Shown here: positions 1 through 11,450 of the stretch, one piece after another | Numbering within the stretch: the first letter of the stretch is position 1 | Layout of the letters: each line of letters begins with the position of its first letter | Origin: Papio anubis | Taxonomy: Eukaryota; Chordata; Mammalia; Primates; Cercopithecidae | Direction: 5' to 3' | Length of the DNA: 64,000 bases | NCBI RefSeq assembly: GCF_008728515.1 | Contig: NC_044978.1 | Span: forward strand, 7,149,771-7,213,770 | Position numbers and translations under genes: made by a program | Notes under the pieces: generated by a model | Seen by the model: only the letters and a program-made list of their open reading frames with translations | The model's database searches: none | Told to the model about the DNA's origin: nothing

Positions 1-640
1 AAGGAATCATGGAACACCTTCTAATACCAAACCTAAATAAATGAAGGGGTCAGTGAAGCAGATTTTGGATCAAATATAGAAATGTTCCCTAACCACGAGC
101 CATACAACAGAGAGCAACCTGCCTCTAAAAGTTATATGCTCTCTTCCTTGACAATGTTTAAGCGGAAATTGTGTGGTCACATAACAAGAGCACTGTAAAT
201 GGAATTCTTCAGGAAAGGTAACTAATTTTAAGATTCCTATTAACAATAGAGGTCTCCAAATTTTACAAAAGCACCATTTGTTTTATGGTTTACATTTAAT
301 ATTATGCTGGTAACTTACATTATATTCAGTGAGTATCCCGACACTTACCACGATGTTCCTAGCACATCCCATGAAGTCAACAGACTGTGCTCTCTTTCAT
401 ATTCAGATTGTACACAGGTCTTTCAACCTGAGATGGTACAGTCTTTATGGAAGGTCATTTTAGATAAGACAGAGCTAAGTACCTTTAATTTTAATCCTCA
501 TGTACTTATCGTATACTGGAGAAATGCTGAATATATCAAACAAATTAAGGGGTTAACAGGACAGAACTGGGAAACCAGACTGCCAAGGTTTAAATTCCAC
601 TTAACCACTTAGTAGGTAAGTGTCCCTGATGAGTTAATGA
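1..640. other. Unique intronic sequence
   Basis: AT-rich, with no repeat family or gene recognised. An open frame of 102 codons at 304-612 (+) has no recognisable motif and no flanking gene signals, so I treat it as chance. Confidence 0.6.
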
Positions 641-775
641 AAGTCAGTTTTGGTTCCTTAATCTATAAAATGGGGATGGTAATAGTATCTACCTCACAGG
701 GTTATTATGAAACTTAAATAACTTAATATTTAAAGTAAAGTGCTTGGAATGTGTTATATAAGTATCTCATTAATA
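641..775 (+). repeat. MIR SINE fragment
   Basis: Contains the MIR core-to-tail order: 'aatctataaaatggggatgg', then 'ctacctcacagggttattatg', then 'aaagtgcttggaatgtg'. It is an old, diverged tRNA-derived SINE. Confidence 0.8.
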
Positions 776-939
776 AAAAAGGATCACACTCATTTATTTT
801 ATGTATATTATTACTTAGAAGAGGCTGAATAGGTATTTAAAAGTTACAAAGAATCAATCTCCAGAAAATTATTAAGTGAAAAATAGTGAAGCCAGTCTAC
901 AGATGTGGTAAAAGTCATGAACGTTGGCCTAATACAGGC

Positions 940-1115
940 CAGTAGAGTGGAAAGAATTCTGGATTGAAAATCAGTCCCTGGTCTATCATTTCCTAGTCAT
1001 CTGGTCCTAGGAAGCCTCAGTTTTTTTTCTCGACCTGTAAAAAAATGGCACTAGTGACTTACTTATTTTAACAGGGTTGCAAAACAGCTAATGTCTCTAA
1101 AAAATGCTTTGTCAA
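940..1115 (+). repeat. MIR SINE fragment, diverged
   Basis: The order 'gaagcctcagttttttt', 'cctgtaaaaaaatggcacta' and 'aacagggttgcaaaacagc' parallels the MIR consensus with several changes. Confidence 0.6.
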
Positions 1116-1289
1116 CCACAAAATTAGAACAGACACAAATGATGAGTTGTCACTTGTACAAATTATACTAGCGACTGTATTATGAGCCCATTTCCCCACC
1201 GAACTACTTTAAAAAGCTAATTTAAAAGTTTATAGCCTGAATTAAGTGCTATGTTGGAGGCAGCATTAGTACCTCCTACCATATTCATA

Positions 1290-1540
1290 TTCAGCACAGT
1301 TATTCAGCGCTCTGAAATGACACTGTGTGAGTTCAAATCCAGACTCTTCACCTATAAATAGCTGCATGATTTTGGGTAAGTTACTCAAATTTTGTGTCTT
1401 GGTTTTATCATCTGTAAAAAGGGCATAATAACAGTAATACAATTTACAGGCATTTTCCAAGGATTAAACGAAATAATGCATATATAAAGTGTTTACATTA
1501 GTATCTAGCACAAGGTAAGTGCTCTAAAAGCATTAGCTAT
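1290..1540 (+). repeat. MIR SINE
   Basis: A long MIR copy: 'gttcaaatccagactctt', 'ctgcatgattttgggtaagt', 'tcatctgtaaaaagggcata', then 'agtatctagcacaaggtaag'. These match the body and 3' end of the family. Confidence 0.8.
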
Positions 1541-1745
1541 GTATTATTTTGCTCAAAATCACATATCACAGTCTCTATTCAAAAGACAAATAAGTATAAT
1601 TTGAAGATTTTAAATGCCAATTCAAAACGTAACATCATCAAAACGAATGTGTACAAAATGAATTCCCTGGTTTACAAATTTGATACTGGCGATTCCACAC
1701 ACTGGCATGTAGTCTGGATAAGAAGATGGACTATGTCATTTAGAT

Positions 1746-2060
1746 CAGGCATCAGCAAACTTTTGCTGTAAAGGACACAGAGTAACTATTTTAGGCTTTT
1801 CCAGAGATATCACTGAACTCTACTGTTATATCGTGAAAGCCGCCATAGATGATGCATACATGTTTAACTCTGGCTCTGTTCCAGTAACAGTTTTTTGTAG
1901 ACATTGAAATTTTAACTTTATAGAATTTTCCCATGTCATGAAATCCTCTTTGCTTTTCATGTTGTCAATTATTTAAAGATGTGAAAACCATTCTCTGCTC
2001 ACAAGCAGTACAAAAACAAGTAACAGGGCTGGACCTGGCCTATGAGTCATGTTGGCCCGG
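1746..2060 (-). mobile_element. MER1-type non-autonomous hAT-Charlie element
   Basis: 'atcagcaaacttttgctgta', 'ttttaggcttttccagag', 'gaaagccgccatagatgat' and 'gctggacctggcctatgagt' follow the reverse complement of the MER1 consensus in order. A second copy of the same family lies at 53016-53215 in the opposite orientation. The right half is interrupted or diverged around 1920-2020. No transposase is present. Confidence 0.7.
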
Positions 2061-2382
2061 ATCTAGATTCTCACTCTTTTCAGGATTATACATGAAGAGT
2101 GAGCAGGAGGCTCAGCAGCCCATAGAAACAGCCTATTCCCTCAACGCCACTGAGAGGATTTAAAAGGCAGACTAAAGGGTGCAAAGCATGCCTCTTGTGA
2201 AGCTTGGACAGATCCATGTAATTGGACAGGGATCCTGTTATTATCTTCTGGAAGTTCCACCCTACAAAGTCCTGGCAGACACTGGCGCATGCATTTCACA
2301 GGGCCAAAGGATCATTTTTGCCAAGCATAGGAAAAGGACTGACGTTTCCTGTGACTGTGGGACAATTTGCTTACTTTACTGC

Positions 2383-2722
2383 AGCGGTCCCCAACCTTTT
2401 TGGCACCAGTGACCAGTTTCGTGGAAGACAATTTTTCCCTGGACCAGGAATGGGGGGTGGAGAGGATGTTTTCGGGGTGAAACTGTTCCACCTCAGATCA
2501 TCAAGCATTAGATTCCCACACAACCTAGATCCCTCGCATGTGCAGTTCACAATAGGGTTCGTGCTCCTATGAGAATCTAATGCTGTCACTGATCTGCCAG
2601 GAGGCGGAGCTTAGGCAGTAATGCTCCCTCCTCCGACTGCCACTCACCTCCTGCCATGTGGCCCAGTTCCTAGCAGGCCACGGATCGGTACTGGTCCACA
2701 GCCCAGTGGCTGGGGCTATGTG
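2383..2722 (-). mobile_element. hAT-type DNA transposon fossil (MER30/Charlie12-like)
   Basis: The ends look like inverted repeats: 'agcggtccccaacctttttg' on the left and 'ccacggatcggtactggtcc' with 'cagcccagtggctggggct' on the right. Inside are the characteristic 'gattcccacacaacctagat', 'ccctcgcatgtgcagttcac' and 'gatctgccaggaggcggagc'. It is GC- and CpG-richer than its surroundings and has no coding capacity. The family name is from memory and could be a close relative. Confidence 0.6.
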
Positions 2723-2904
2723 GGCTTTGGCATTCGCTCAGTTTGGGTTGCCCCCTCCTGGTATCACCGATGGAGGTGATAGGTGTCCATTCTGTCGACT
2801 TCATTAATAATGGTAACTGCCATTTCCTGAGTACCTACTAAGCACCGTATTGTTGTTTCACTACAATTTTCACCATAATGCAGTGAAGAATAAAATGATT
2901 ATTT

Positions 2905-3085
2905 GTATTTTCAGCCTTCATCCTCCAAGTCTCAGCTCAGATGTTACTACCTGACCATCCAATCCAAAGCCCTGTTCCCTCTACTCTTCACAGTATTACC
3001 ATGTTAATTTTCTTCAAAGTGCTTATTACAATCAGTTATCCCATTATTTATTTGTGTGGTAAATCAAGTTTCTGAAGTACTATTG
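2905..3085 (+). repeat. L2 LINE 3'-end fragment
   Basis: 'tctcagctcagatgttacta' and 'cttcaaagtgcttattacaa' followed by 'ttatttatttgtgtgg' match the 3' part of L2 in order. Confidence 0.7.
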
Positions 3086-3089
3086 AAAG

Positions 3090-4285
3090 TATGTTTTTTC
3101 CTCCTGACTTTTTTCCCTTTCTCTGTTTTCTCTGCCTCAATCTTCTTGTTCTAGTTTTATTTCACTGCCTCCAGAAGAAATGAAGTAAGATGAAGGAAGA
3201 AATAGCTTAAGTCTCTTACCGGTTTTCTAAAGCCCAGATGGCTGAGTGAAAGAGAGTGGACTGGGGAGGAAAATGGTGTGAGGGGAGAAAGGGCTTCCCT
3301 CCAGAAAGGAGAATATGTCCACGCTGGGGGCAGGTGCAGAACCTGAGGGGAGCTGGTGACAGCAGAGGAGCAACAGGGCCCAGGAAGAGAAGCCTGAATT
3401 CTGCCTCGTGGGTGGCGTCCTGGGGAAGCGACGAGACTCCAAAAAGTCTGAGGCTCTTCCTGCTGCTTCCATGCCATGCTCGAGGGAAGAGAGCAGCAGA
3501 GAGAGCTACCTGGCAAAGTTGTGTGTACAGAACCACGCAACACTCCCGTAGTGACAGGTTTGCAGGCCCATGGCCAACGACGGAGCCCCTTACCTCAGTC
3601 TTTGGTCCCATGAAAACCCTCTGGGGGAAAGTGGGAATGGGGAGGCTTTGTGATGTACCCAACATGTCAGGAATAAACCGAATTTAGAAAATAAAGATTC
3701 CCCTGAGACTAGAGAAAAATATTTCATTTTATTAAGGGCTAGGAAGAGAGAAAGAGAAGACTGGCTGAAGATGTACCGTGTCCCAGGGATAAAGGCCCCG
3801 CTCCTGGCCTCCCTGCGTGAGTCCTGGAGAAGCAGAGATTACAGTGTAAATCCAAGAGGCCTAAGAGCAGAGAAAATCTGTGCCTTACATCTCAGACAGA
3901 GAACGGAGGCGATAACAGGATCTCAAAGGGAAATAAACGCATGAAGCATCCAGGTGATGCAGTCAGGGAGCCTCGCCGATTCCTGTGCCTGAGCATAATT
4001 TCTAAGAAGCGGAACTACTTCTATGGCTGCAAGAGTAGCAAAGAGACGGCAGAGTGTGCCACTGGACAAGCAGGGGCCTCGCGGATAGGAACGAAGGTGA
4101 CCCCTGTAATATCAGGAGGATTAGAAACAGATAGACAGACAGCATGAAAACTCGACGTCTTAGTGGAGAGTCTAACACCAGAAGCTCCCTGCTGTGCTCA
4201 GAGTACCATGGAACAGCTGGGGTAGGGGAGGGAGGGACCCAAACTGCCTGAAGAGAAGATTCTAGGAATGAGACCTAAAATGAAA
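3090..4285. other. GC-richer unassigned segment
   Basis: No repeat family recognised. Relative to its flanks this block is rich in G, C and CpG. It has overlapping open frames on both strands (for example 3256-3687 + and 3216-3665 -), which is what GC-rich DNA yields by chance. No teneurin-like peptide and no convincing exon signals were seen. It could be an unrecognised old LTR, a regulatory element or a non-coding exon. Confidence 0.4.
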
Positions 4286-4289
4286 CATA

Positions 4290-4600
4290 AACGGGCCGGT
4301 GCAGTGGCTCACACCTGTAATCCCAGCACTTTGAAAGGCCGAGACGGGCGGATCACGAGGTCAGGAGTTCGAGACCAGCCAGACCAACACAGTGAAACCC
4401 TGTCTCTACTAAAACACAAACAAACAAACAAACTACAAAAAAATTAGCTGGATATGATGGCGGGCACCTGTAATTCCAGCTACTAGGGAGGCTGGGGCAG
4501 GAGAATCACTTGAACCCAGGAGATGGAGGTTGCGGTGAGCTGAGACCACGCCACTACATTCCAGCCTGGCAACAGAGTAAGAATCTGTCTCAGGAAATAG
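4290..4600 (+). mobile_element. Alu element (AluS-like)
   Basis: Full-length dimer starting 'ggccggtgcagtggctcaca', with a (CAAA)n-expanded middle A-rich linker near 4418 and ending in a short tail at 'ctgtctcaggaaatag'. The next Alu follows at its tail. Confidence 0.9.
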
Positions 4601-4930
4601 GGCCAGGTGCAGCGGCTCATGCCTGTAATCCCAGCACTTTGGAGGGCCCGGGCGGGTGGATCATGAGGTCAGGAGATGTAGACCATCCTGGCTAACACGG
4701 TGAAACCCCGTCTCTATTAAAAATACAAAAAATTAGCCAGGTGTGGTGGGGGGCGCCTGTAGTCCCAGCTACCAGGGAGGCTGAGGCAGGAGAATGGCGG
4801 GAACCCGGGAGGTGGAGCTTGCAGTGAGCCAAGATCGTGCCACTACACTCCAGCCTGGGTGACAGAGCAAGACTCTGTCTCAAAAAACAAACAAACAAAC
4901 AAACAAACAAACAAACAAAAAAAACCTCTG
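4601..4930 (+). mobile_element. AluY-like element with (CAAA)n tail
   Basis: Head-to-tail with the preceding Alu. Y-type bases are present: 'gaccatcctggctaacacgg', 'ggcgcctgtagtcccagct' and 'gagaatggcgggaacccggg'. The tail is an expanded CAAA microsatellite at about 4886-4920. Confidence 0.9.
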
Positions 4931-5029
4931 TCTCAAAACATAAAAATAAAAAACATAAATATTTTTAAAAGTTGTATTTCTAACGTGCTATACTGATGGA
5001 CAAGAATGATATACTCACTCCACAAATCT

Positions 5030-5148
5030 ATCATTTGTCTTCTCCCATTAGAATGTAAACTCTATGAAGTCCTATTCACCTCTGCATTAACAAGACTTAA
5101 AAAGTTCTTGGCATGTTATAGGTGTTCAATAAATATGTGTAACATAAG
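5030..5148 (+). repeat. L2 LINE 3' terminus
   Basis: 'cattagaatgtaaactctat' and 'ataggtgttcaataaatatg' are the typical end of L2. Confidence 0.75.
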
Positions 5149-5154
5149 TAAAAT

Positions 5155-5405
5155 GGTGACTACTATGCAGATGAGGAAAAGTGAGCCTCAAAAAGTTAAG
5201 TACCTTGGCCAAGAGGTCACAGCTAATAAAGGAATGAAATCATAAAATATATAAAATAGCAATAAATAAGGCTGGAAATTATAAAAACCAAAAAGCAAGC
5301 CTGGGATACGTGTTTTAGCTTTATTGAAAGTACATTGTTTCTCCATGGGAGACAGGATTTGAATCTGAGCCTGTGGGACTCTCAAGATTATGAACTTAGC
5401 CTCAA
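5155..5405 (-). repeat. MIR SINE, interrupted
   Basis: 'cagatgaggaaaagtgagcc' and 'ttggccaagaggtcacagct' are reverse-complement MIR. After an AT-rich insert (about 5250-5330) the match resumes at 'gacaggatttgaatctgagc'. Confidence 0.65.
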
Positions 5406-5564
5406 CACTAAAAACATGTGAATATCCACTATGTGAGAGACAGTAAGTTTGAGAGATGTTGATTTCAAATCAGACAGCTCTGTTTAAATTTCCAAAATTT
5501 GAGACATCAATAGATTATGAGATCACCAATCTTGGCAAGGGCTTGAGTTGCTATGAAATTATTA

Positions 5565-5859
5565 TTTTTCTTATTTTTGCGATAGAGTTTCACTCTTGTC
5601 ACCCAGGCTGGAGTGAAGTGGTGTGATCTCAGCTCAGTGCAATCTCCGCCTCATGGGTTCAAGCAATTTTCCAGCCTCAGCCTCCTGAGTAGCTGGGATT
5701 AAAGGCATGTGCCACCATGCCAGGTAATTTCTGTATTTTTAGTAAAGACGGGGTTTCACCATGTTGGCCAGGCTGGTCTTGAACTCCTGACCTAGGTGAT
5801 CTGCCCGCCTTGGCCTCCCAAAGTGCTGGGATTACAGGTGTGAGCCACCATGCCCAGCC
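5565..5859 (-). mobile_element. Alu element (AluS-like)
   Basis: Reverse-complement Alu from 'gatagagtttcactcttgtc' to 'gtgagccaccatgcccagcc'. Confidence 0.9.
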
Positions 5860-5979
5860 GCAATTATTATTTTTCTTAGAGGAAAATGCAACTTTGAGAT
5901 ATTGTTCAAAACAAAGATGTAATATTCTAAAATTACATCTTTGTGACTGTATATTTTGTTATTTGTTCTAACATTACTC

Positions 5980-6253
5980 CAGCTACTCAGGCTGGAGCAC
6001 AGTGGTGTGAAGACAGCTCACTGGAGCCTTGACCTCCCAGCCCCAAGTAATCCTCCTTCCTCAGCCTCCTGAGTAGCTTGGACTACAGCATGTGCACCAC
6101 CACGTCCGGCTAATATTTTTATTTTTATTTTTGTACAGATGGGGGTCTCCCTATGTTGTCCAGACTGATCTCAATCTCCTACCCTCAAGCAATCTTCCTG
6201 CCTTAGCATCCCAAAGTGCTGGGATTATAGGCATGAACCACCATGCCTGGCCA
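5980..6253 (-). mobile_element. Old Alu element (AluJ-like)
   Basis: 'ctcaggctggagcacagtgg' to 'atgaaccaccatgcctggcc'. J-type diverged bases such as 'tcactggagccttgacctcc' are present. Confidence 0.85.
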
Positions 6254-6461
6254 GCCACTGACTTTCAATCTCAGAAGTACCCCTCCTCAGACTGGGGCCT
6301 GTACTATACTCAGATTAGTCACAAAGGAGAGGTGCTTTTGAGATTTAAATCTGATTGTGTATATCACACTGGGGCCTTGATGATGTACGTGCATAATAAA
6401 TACAGAAATGTTACAAAACAAGGGAAGAGAAGTCAAATCACCTGTGCACTATATTTTAAAA

Positions 6462-6542
6462 CAATGAGGCAGGAGGACTGCTTGAGCTTAGGAGTTCAAG
6501 ACCAGCCTGGGCAATACAGTGAGACCTCATCTCTACTAAATG
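6462..6542 (+). mobile_element. AluJ, left part, split by a younger Alu
   Basis: 'gaggcaggaggactgcttga' to 'cctcatctctactaaatg' is the left monomer of an old Alu. Its right part resumes at 6839 after an inserted minus-strand Alu. Confidence 0.8.
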
Positions 6543-6543
6543 T

Positions 6544-6574
<31 letters not shown>

Positions 6575-6838
6575 GGTGGAGTCTCGCTCTGTCACCCAGG
6601 CTGGAGTGCAGTGGTGCAATCTCGGCTCACTGCAAACTCCGCCTTCCAGGTTTGGCCATTCTCCTGCCTCAGCCTCCCGAGTAGCTGGGACTAGAGGCGC
6701 CCGCCACAGCGCCCGGCTAGTTTTTTGTGTTTTTAGTAGAGATAGGGTTTCACCTTGTTAAGCCAGGATGGTCTCGATCTCCTGACCTCAGGTGATCCAC
6801 CCGCCTTAGCCTCCCAGAGTGCTGGGATTACAGGCATG
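6543..6838 (-). mobile_element. Alu element nested in AluJ, with (TTTA)n tail
   Basis: The tail is a TATT microsatellite at 6540-6572. The body runs from 'ggagtctcgctctgtcaccc' to 'gctgggattacaggcatga'. It sits inside the oppositely oriented AluJ. Confidence 0.85.
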
Positions 6839-7035
6839 ATAAAATTTTCTTAAAAAATCAGCCTAGCATGGTGCCATGCACCTGTAGCCCCAGCTACTCA
6901 GGAGGCTGAGGCAGGAGGAATGCTTAAGCCCAGAAGTTTGAGGCTGCAGTGAGCTGTGATTGCTCCACTATACTGCAGCCTGGGCAACAGAGCAAGACCC
7001 TGTCTCAAAAATCAGTCAATCAATCAAAAAATAAA
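6839..7035 (+). mobile_element. AluJ, right part
   Basis: Continues the split AluJ: 'cagcctagcatggtgccatg', 'gaggctgcagtgagctgtga', tail of AATC repeats. Confidence 0.8.
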
Positions 7036-8314
7036 ATCACCAGACTTCAGTATTTTCAGATCACTTTCTAGTATGTAAGTAAAGAATGAATTAGTAAAGA
7101 TTGTTTAAACTGATGTATTTTGAAACTACTTACAAACAAATGGTGTCACTTTGTGCAGACTGATTCCTTCAGGTAAAATTAGGCCTCAAACTAGATACGT
7201 GAAAATAGACACGTAAAAATCTCTTAGACATTACTATGATCTGTGTCAGCATATTTTCTATAGCAGAGAATATTTGATCTCAGATGTGGTAGAACTCTGT
7301 TAGTTTTGGGGTTCAGAAAGGATACCCTCTTTCCAAGGGCAACAATGGCTCTTTCACTGCACTGTATGAAACACTGCCAAAGCGTATATTGTGATTAATG
7401 TGTCTTTAAGCCCAAGGACTTCTTTTTACCCGTTTTCAAGGTCCAACACAATGGTTACTTTATGTTTAGAACTCTACAAATATTTAACGAAGGAACGGAA
7501 TACTGAAATTCAGCTATATGGAGAACAGACACTGACTTTCCGCACAAGGAAATTATCACCACCTAATTCTCTATAAAGCACACATTTTTGTGTGTCATTA
7601 GTCTCTCCCCATCCTGTGACTCTGCCAAGTCATATAGCTTTGGGAATATGCTTCTCACACATAAAAAATTCTGCAAAAATTACTATCAAAAACATATGGT
7701 TTTGACCTGGCATCCACATGAGGTTTGCAGAATAAAGGCAGAAATTTTCTTTACTTCTCAGACCATATTTGGGAATGAAAAAAAGTGAACCTGTGAGAAT
7801 ATTCCCCATTGTATTCAGCAATAAAGCAGCAGCCGCGGCGGCTTCTTTTAACACAGAGCACACCTTTTGTTCTGATGTTTCTAATGCTGCCCTGCATGGA
7901 GCCTGCCTCCAGTTCCTCAGCCATTTGTGCCACTGTTTTCACTCTGGTGATGAGCTAGAGACACACTTGAAGAGAGACTATCAGAGACTGAGATGAGGAA
8001 AATCAATTTCAAAGCCCAAAAGACAGCTGGTGCAGAAGGTCACTGAACACTAACAGCTGCTCTGTGGCTCTGGAATCTTGAGGGGGATTCTATTTAACAA
8101 CAACAACAACAAGAAGACAAGAACGGTGGAGCTGCATTGCGTCATTAACTTGTAATGCTATGTAGAAGCTAAAACATAAATAGGAAGGATGACTCTATGT
8201 TAAGCACAATTAACAGTTGCTCTTACGTCTTCTTAAGTTGAAAGGTTTGTTTCTTTGTTGATATAGCTTTAGAATCTTTTGATGTTAGCTTCTACCTCTA
8301 ATCTAGCTTCTAAT
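7036..8314. other. Unique intronic sequence
   Basis: No repeat recognised apart from a short (CAA)n at about 8098-8114. A small CpG-rich spot at 7827-7846 ('cagccgcggcggcttc') contains an 8-base palindrome, GCCGCGGC. Short open frames here on both strands lack any recognisable motif. Confidence 0.55.
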
Positions 8315-8319
8315 TTTTG

Positions 8320-8616
8320 TTTTCGTTTTTGAGATGGAGTCTTGCTCTGTCGCCAGGCTGGAGTGCAGTGGCGTGATCTTGGCTCACTGCAACCTCCGCC
8401 TCCCAGGTTCAAGCGATTTTCCTGCCTCAGCCTCCTGAGTAGCTGGGATTACAGGTGCGCGCCACCACGCCCAGCTAATTTTTTTTTTTTGTATTTTTAG
8501 TAGAGACAGGGTTTCACCGTGTTGGCCAGGATGGTCTTGATCTCCTGACCTCGTGATCTGCTCGCCTCGGCCTCCCTAAGTGCTGGGATTACAGGTGTGA
8601 GCCACCGCACCCGGTC
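8320..8616 (-). mobile_element. Alu element (AluS-like) with target duplication
   Basis: 'gagatggagtcttgctctgt' to 'gagccaccgcacccggtc'. The flanks 'tctagcttctaattttt' (8303-8319) and 'tctagctcctattttt' (8618-8633) are slightly diverged copies of the insertion target. Confidence 0.9.
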
Positions 8617-8633
8617 TTCTAGCTCCTATTTTT

Positions 8634-11317
8634 AACCCATTCCATGATGTATACCTCTATGGGTCATGTTGCAAATTTAAAATTAGTAAAGACAAGGACT
8701 GAATTTCCTCATCTTTTTTGCTGTCCCCATCCCTGCCTTCTAGGTTACTGTTTAGTAACTGTCTTTTAAGTCTCTCTGACTGCCAGACTTCGGGTAATTT
8801 TTAATTACTCTTCTTTCCTGCTCCCCAACTCCCACCCCTGCGTAGTCAATCTGTCGGGGATCCGCAGTCTTTCGTTTACAGCGTTTCTTTCTTTTCTTTT
8901 TCTTTTTTGCTGAGCAGAGAAGTTCTGTGCTCTTAAACCTCAACTTCTTTTAATCTGCTTTGCAGAGGCAAAGAGGAGGCAAAAATAACATTTCATTTCA
9001 AATTTTCTTTTACCCTCAAATGAAACATCATGTTTTAAATTTTGGACCCGCACAGTATATCGAATCACCTCTATTTGTCCAGTCAAAACTGTCTCCTATC
9101 TCAGCCACTTACAATTACTTCTCATAATTTGTTTTGCTTTTTTTCTTTTTTAACCTCATCTCTTAGCAGGCATGCTTTGTTCCTTAGTAGCTGTTCACTT
9201 GATTGATTTTGTCTTTCAAAGTAATAACCATACAGCTTACCATCATAAGATTTTTAGTGGCAAGATAATCAGATTATCAAGGAAATTTAAAGGTACTTTT
9301 CTATATCACATGTAATATTAATATATCAAAGCTTATTTTAGAAGATGCTAACAAAATTAAGTAAGTCATAATACATAATTAAATTGAAGGTTTATAGGAG
9401 TCACTAGGAAAAATGTGTTAATACTGGTCTTTTGTTCAGGGGATTAATATAGTCATTTTACCTCTAATATCAAGAATACAGCTTAATAAATTAGAAATTA
9501 TAGGGACCCAATTGAAAAGCATCCCTGGAAAATGTGTTATAGCATTATTCAAAGTGGTTTGAGTCATTTCCTCAATAGGAGATTAGAATAGAACATAAAA
9601 ATCAAAAAGAAAATGTGTAACTACTGAATGAAATAAATTCTAATTAGATTAACTTCATAAGTGGTTATCTTCACAGAAAATAGTTTGTTTTCTTCAATGT
9701 TTTATATAGTGTTAAAAACAGTTTTGGAGATTAACAAACAAAGCAAATAATTAAGATAAAGAGAGTGTAGTAATTAGAGCTCAGCTTCTGTCCCTGAGGC
9801 ACTGCTGAAACTTTTATTAGTGACATACAGACACCTGGAAAAATACTTGTGTTGTATAGTAACATCTATTATATTGCATAGAGAGAAAAGCACTACTGCA
9901 TAGGAAATGTTGATGCTTTCTTTCTCTTATATTCTTTCTTGGACAAAGAATCATTTACATTAAACTAAATGTGACCTGATTAAATAAAATTCCTTGATGT
10001 CCTGCTTTCTACTGACACATGTAGGTAAATCAGTACAAAGTAATCTAGAATAGAGAGTGCTTTCTTCAAATTAGATGTTCTGATTTCAAAGACAATGTGT
10101 CAATGAGAAAGATTGGCTATGTTTGGCCAAATTTACAACCTTTTCAATATCCAAAAGTTCTCACTTAAGAGCTGAGGAAATTTTAAGGTATAGGTTCCTC
10201 TTCCTTCCGGCAAAATACAACTTTCTGGATTTAAGAGGCATATTAAAAGGTCTCAGAAGATTTCCTCAACATCAAACGACTTTTCCAAAATGACATTTTC
10301 AGATCTAAAGCAAATGAATCCCACACTTGTGGATTAAATTTACCTGGAAATATATGAAGGCTAAAATTAACTACTGAGTTCAAAATGGTTTTAGTCACTT
10401 GATGGTATCAAGACAATGGACGATTTGCCTAGAGTTCATGTTAAGATAAGATGCTTTAAAAGTACTGTTAAAATATATAACTCTTAATTGTTAGTGTGTG
10501 TGTTACCTTCCACAGTGCCTACTATTACTCATTTGATTCCTTGTGGTCTGTAATTGGGCATTTATTAAATATCACAGAAAGTAAGTCAGTCCAAAATATT
10601 TGTCAGTATGTGTTTGAAACAAAGAATGTATCTGAAACATGATACTAACTATTACCCATGCATTGTGAATGCTTAAAACCTGTTTTTATCATAATCTTTA
10701 GGATTTTCACTACCAAATTCTGAATTTTAAGTTCCAAAGCCAACTGGATTATCTGTAAATGTATATTTAGCAATGTGTCCAAAACTAATTAAAAGGCTGC
10801 AAAAATAGTTTATTTAAATAATGTGCTTTAGAGAATGATGAAAGGAATAGGAAATTTCTGGCAGCTATTAAACAGAAAACTAAAGAAAAAGCCCCTACAG
10901 AAAATTACTCATTCTTATTCAAGGCTGGATTCCTGTTTGTTTTCCTTACCTTTTGGCAACAGATTCTCAATAGACATCCAGTGATATCTAGCACAATTAT
11001 TCACTCTGCTCAAATGCCTAGCTATCTGGAAATAATTCTCCATCAGCCGAGGATGCTGGCCCTCAGAAGCTCTGTGAGATTCCTGAACTGAAAGACTGCA
11101 GAGGCTGCTGGGAATTTTCCAGGAGAAGCCCACCCACACTAGTGTCTGCAGAAGCTTGCAGAAGGTATTCTGCAGTTCCCTACCTTTTACATGAAAACAG
11201 TTCAACAAGAATGATACGGAAGCGCCGGTTTCGGTAGGGCTTGTGAACTGCGGTGGTAAAGGGTCAGAACACCAACAGAAGCAGAAATGCAACTGAGAGA
11301 CCATTCCATACATTAAA
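8634..11317. other. Unique AT-rich intronic sequence
   Basis: No repeat family or gene recognised over about 2.7 kb. There are T/C tracts at 8884-8909 and 9135-9152. The open frame at 10915-11331 (-) has no known motif and runs into a transposon fragment. Confidence 0.55.
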
Positions 11318-11450
11318 GCAGTGGGTTTCAAACTTTAGCTTACATCAGAGTAACCTGGGGGGCTTGTTAAAACAGTAGGTCTGAGGTGAGACCCCAGCAA
11401 CTGATGGTGCTGATTCAGGAACCACACTCTGAGAATCACTGCAGTAAGGT
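11318..11450 (+). mobile_element. MER5A-type hAT-Charlie element
   Basis: 'gcagtgggtttcaaacttta', 'gtaacctggggggcttgtta' and 'gagaccccagcaactgatgg', ending 'ctgagaatcactgcag'. The two ends form the imperfect terminal inverted repeats of this short non-autonomous family. Confidence 0.8.

Noticed and set aside
3216..3687. Overlapping open frames on both strands (128-149 codons)
   Set aside because: GC-rich DNA opens several frames at once, and none resembles a known protein.
6092..6694. 200-codon open frame on the + strand
   Set aside because: It runs through an AluJ, intervening sequence and a second Alu. The peptide is the usual translation of Alu complements.
10915..11331. 138-codon open frame on the - strand
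   Set aside because: No recognisable domain. Its start lies in a MER5A element and no splice or promoter signals surround it.
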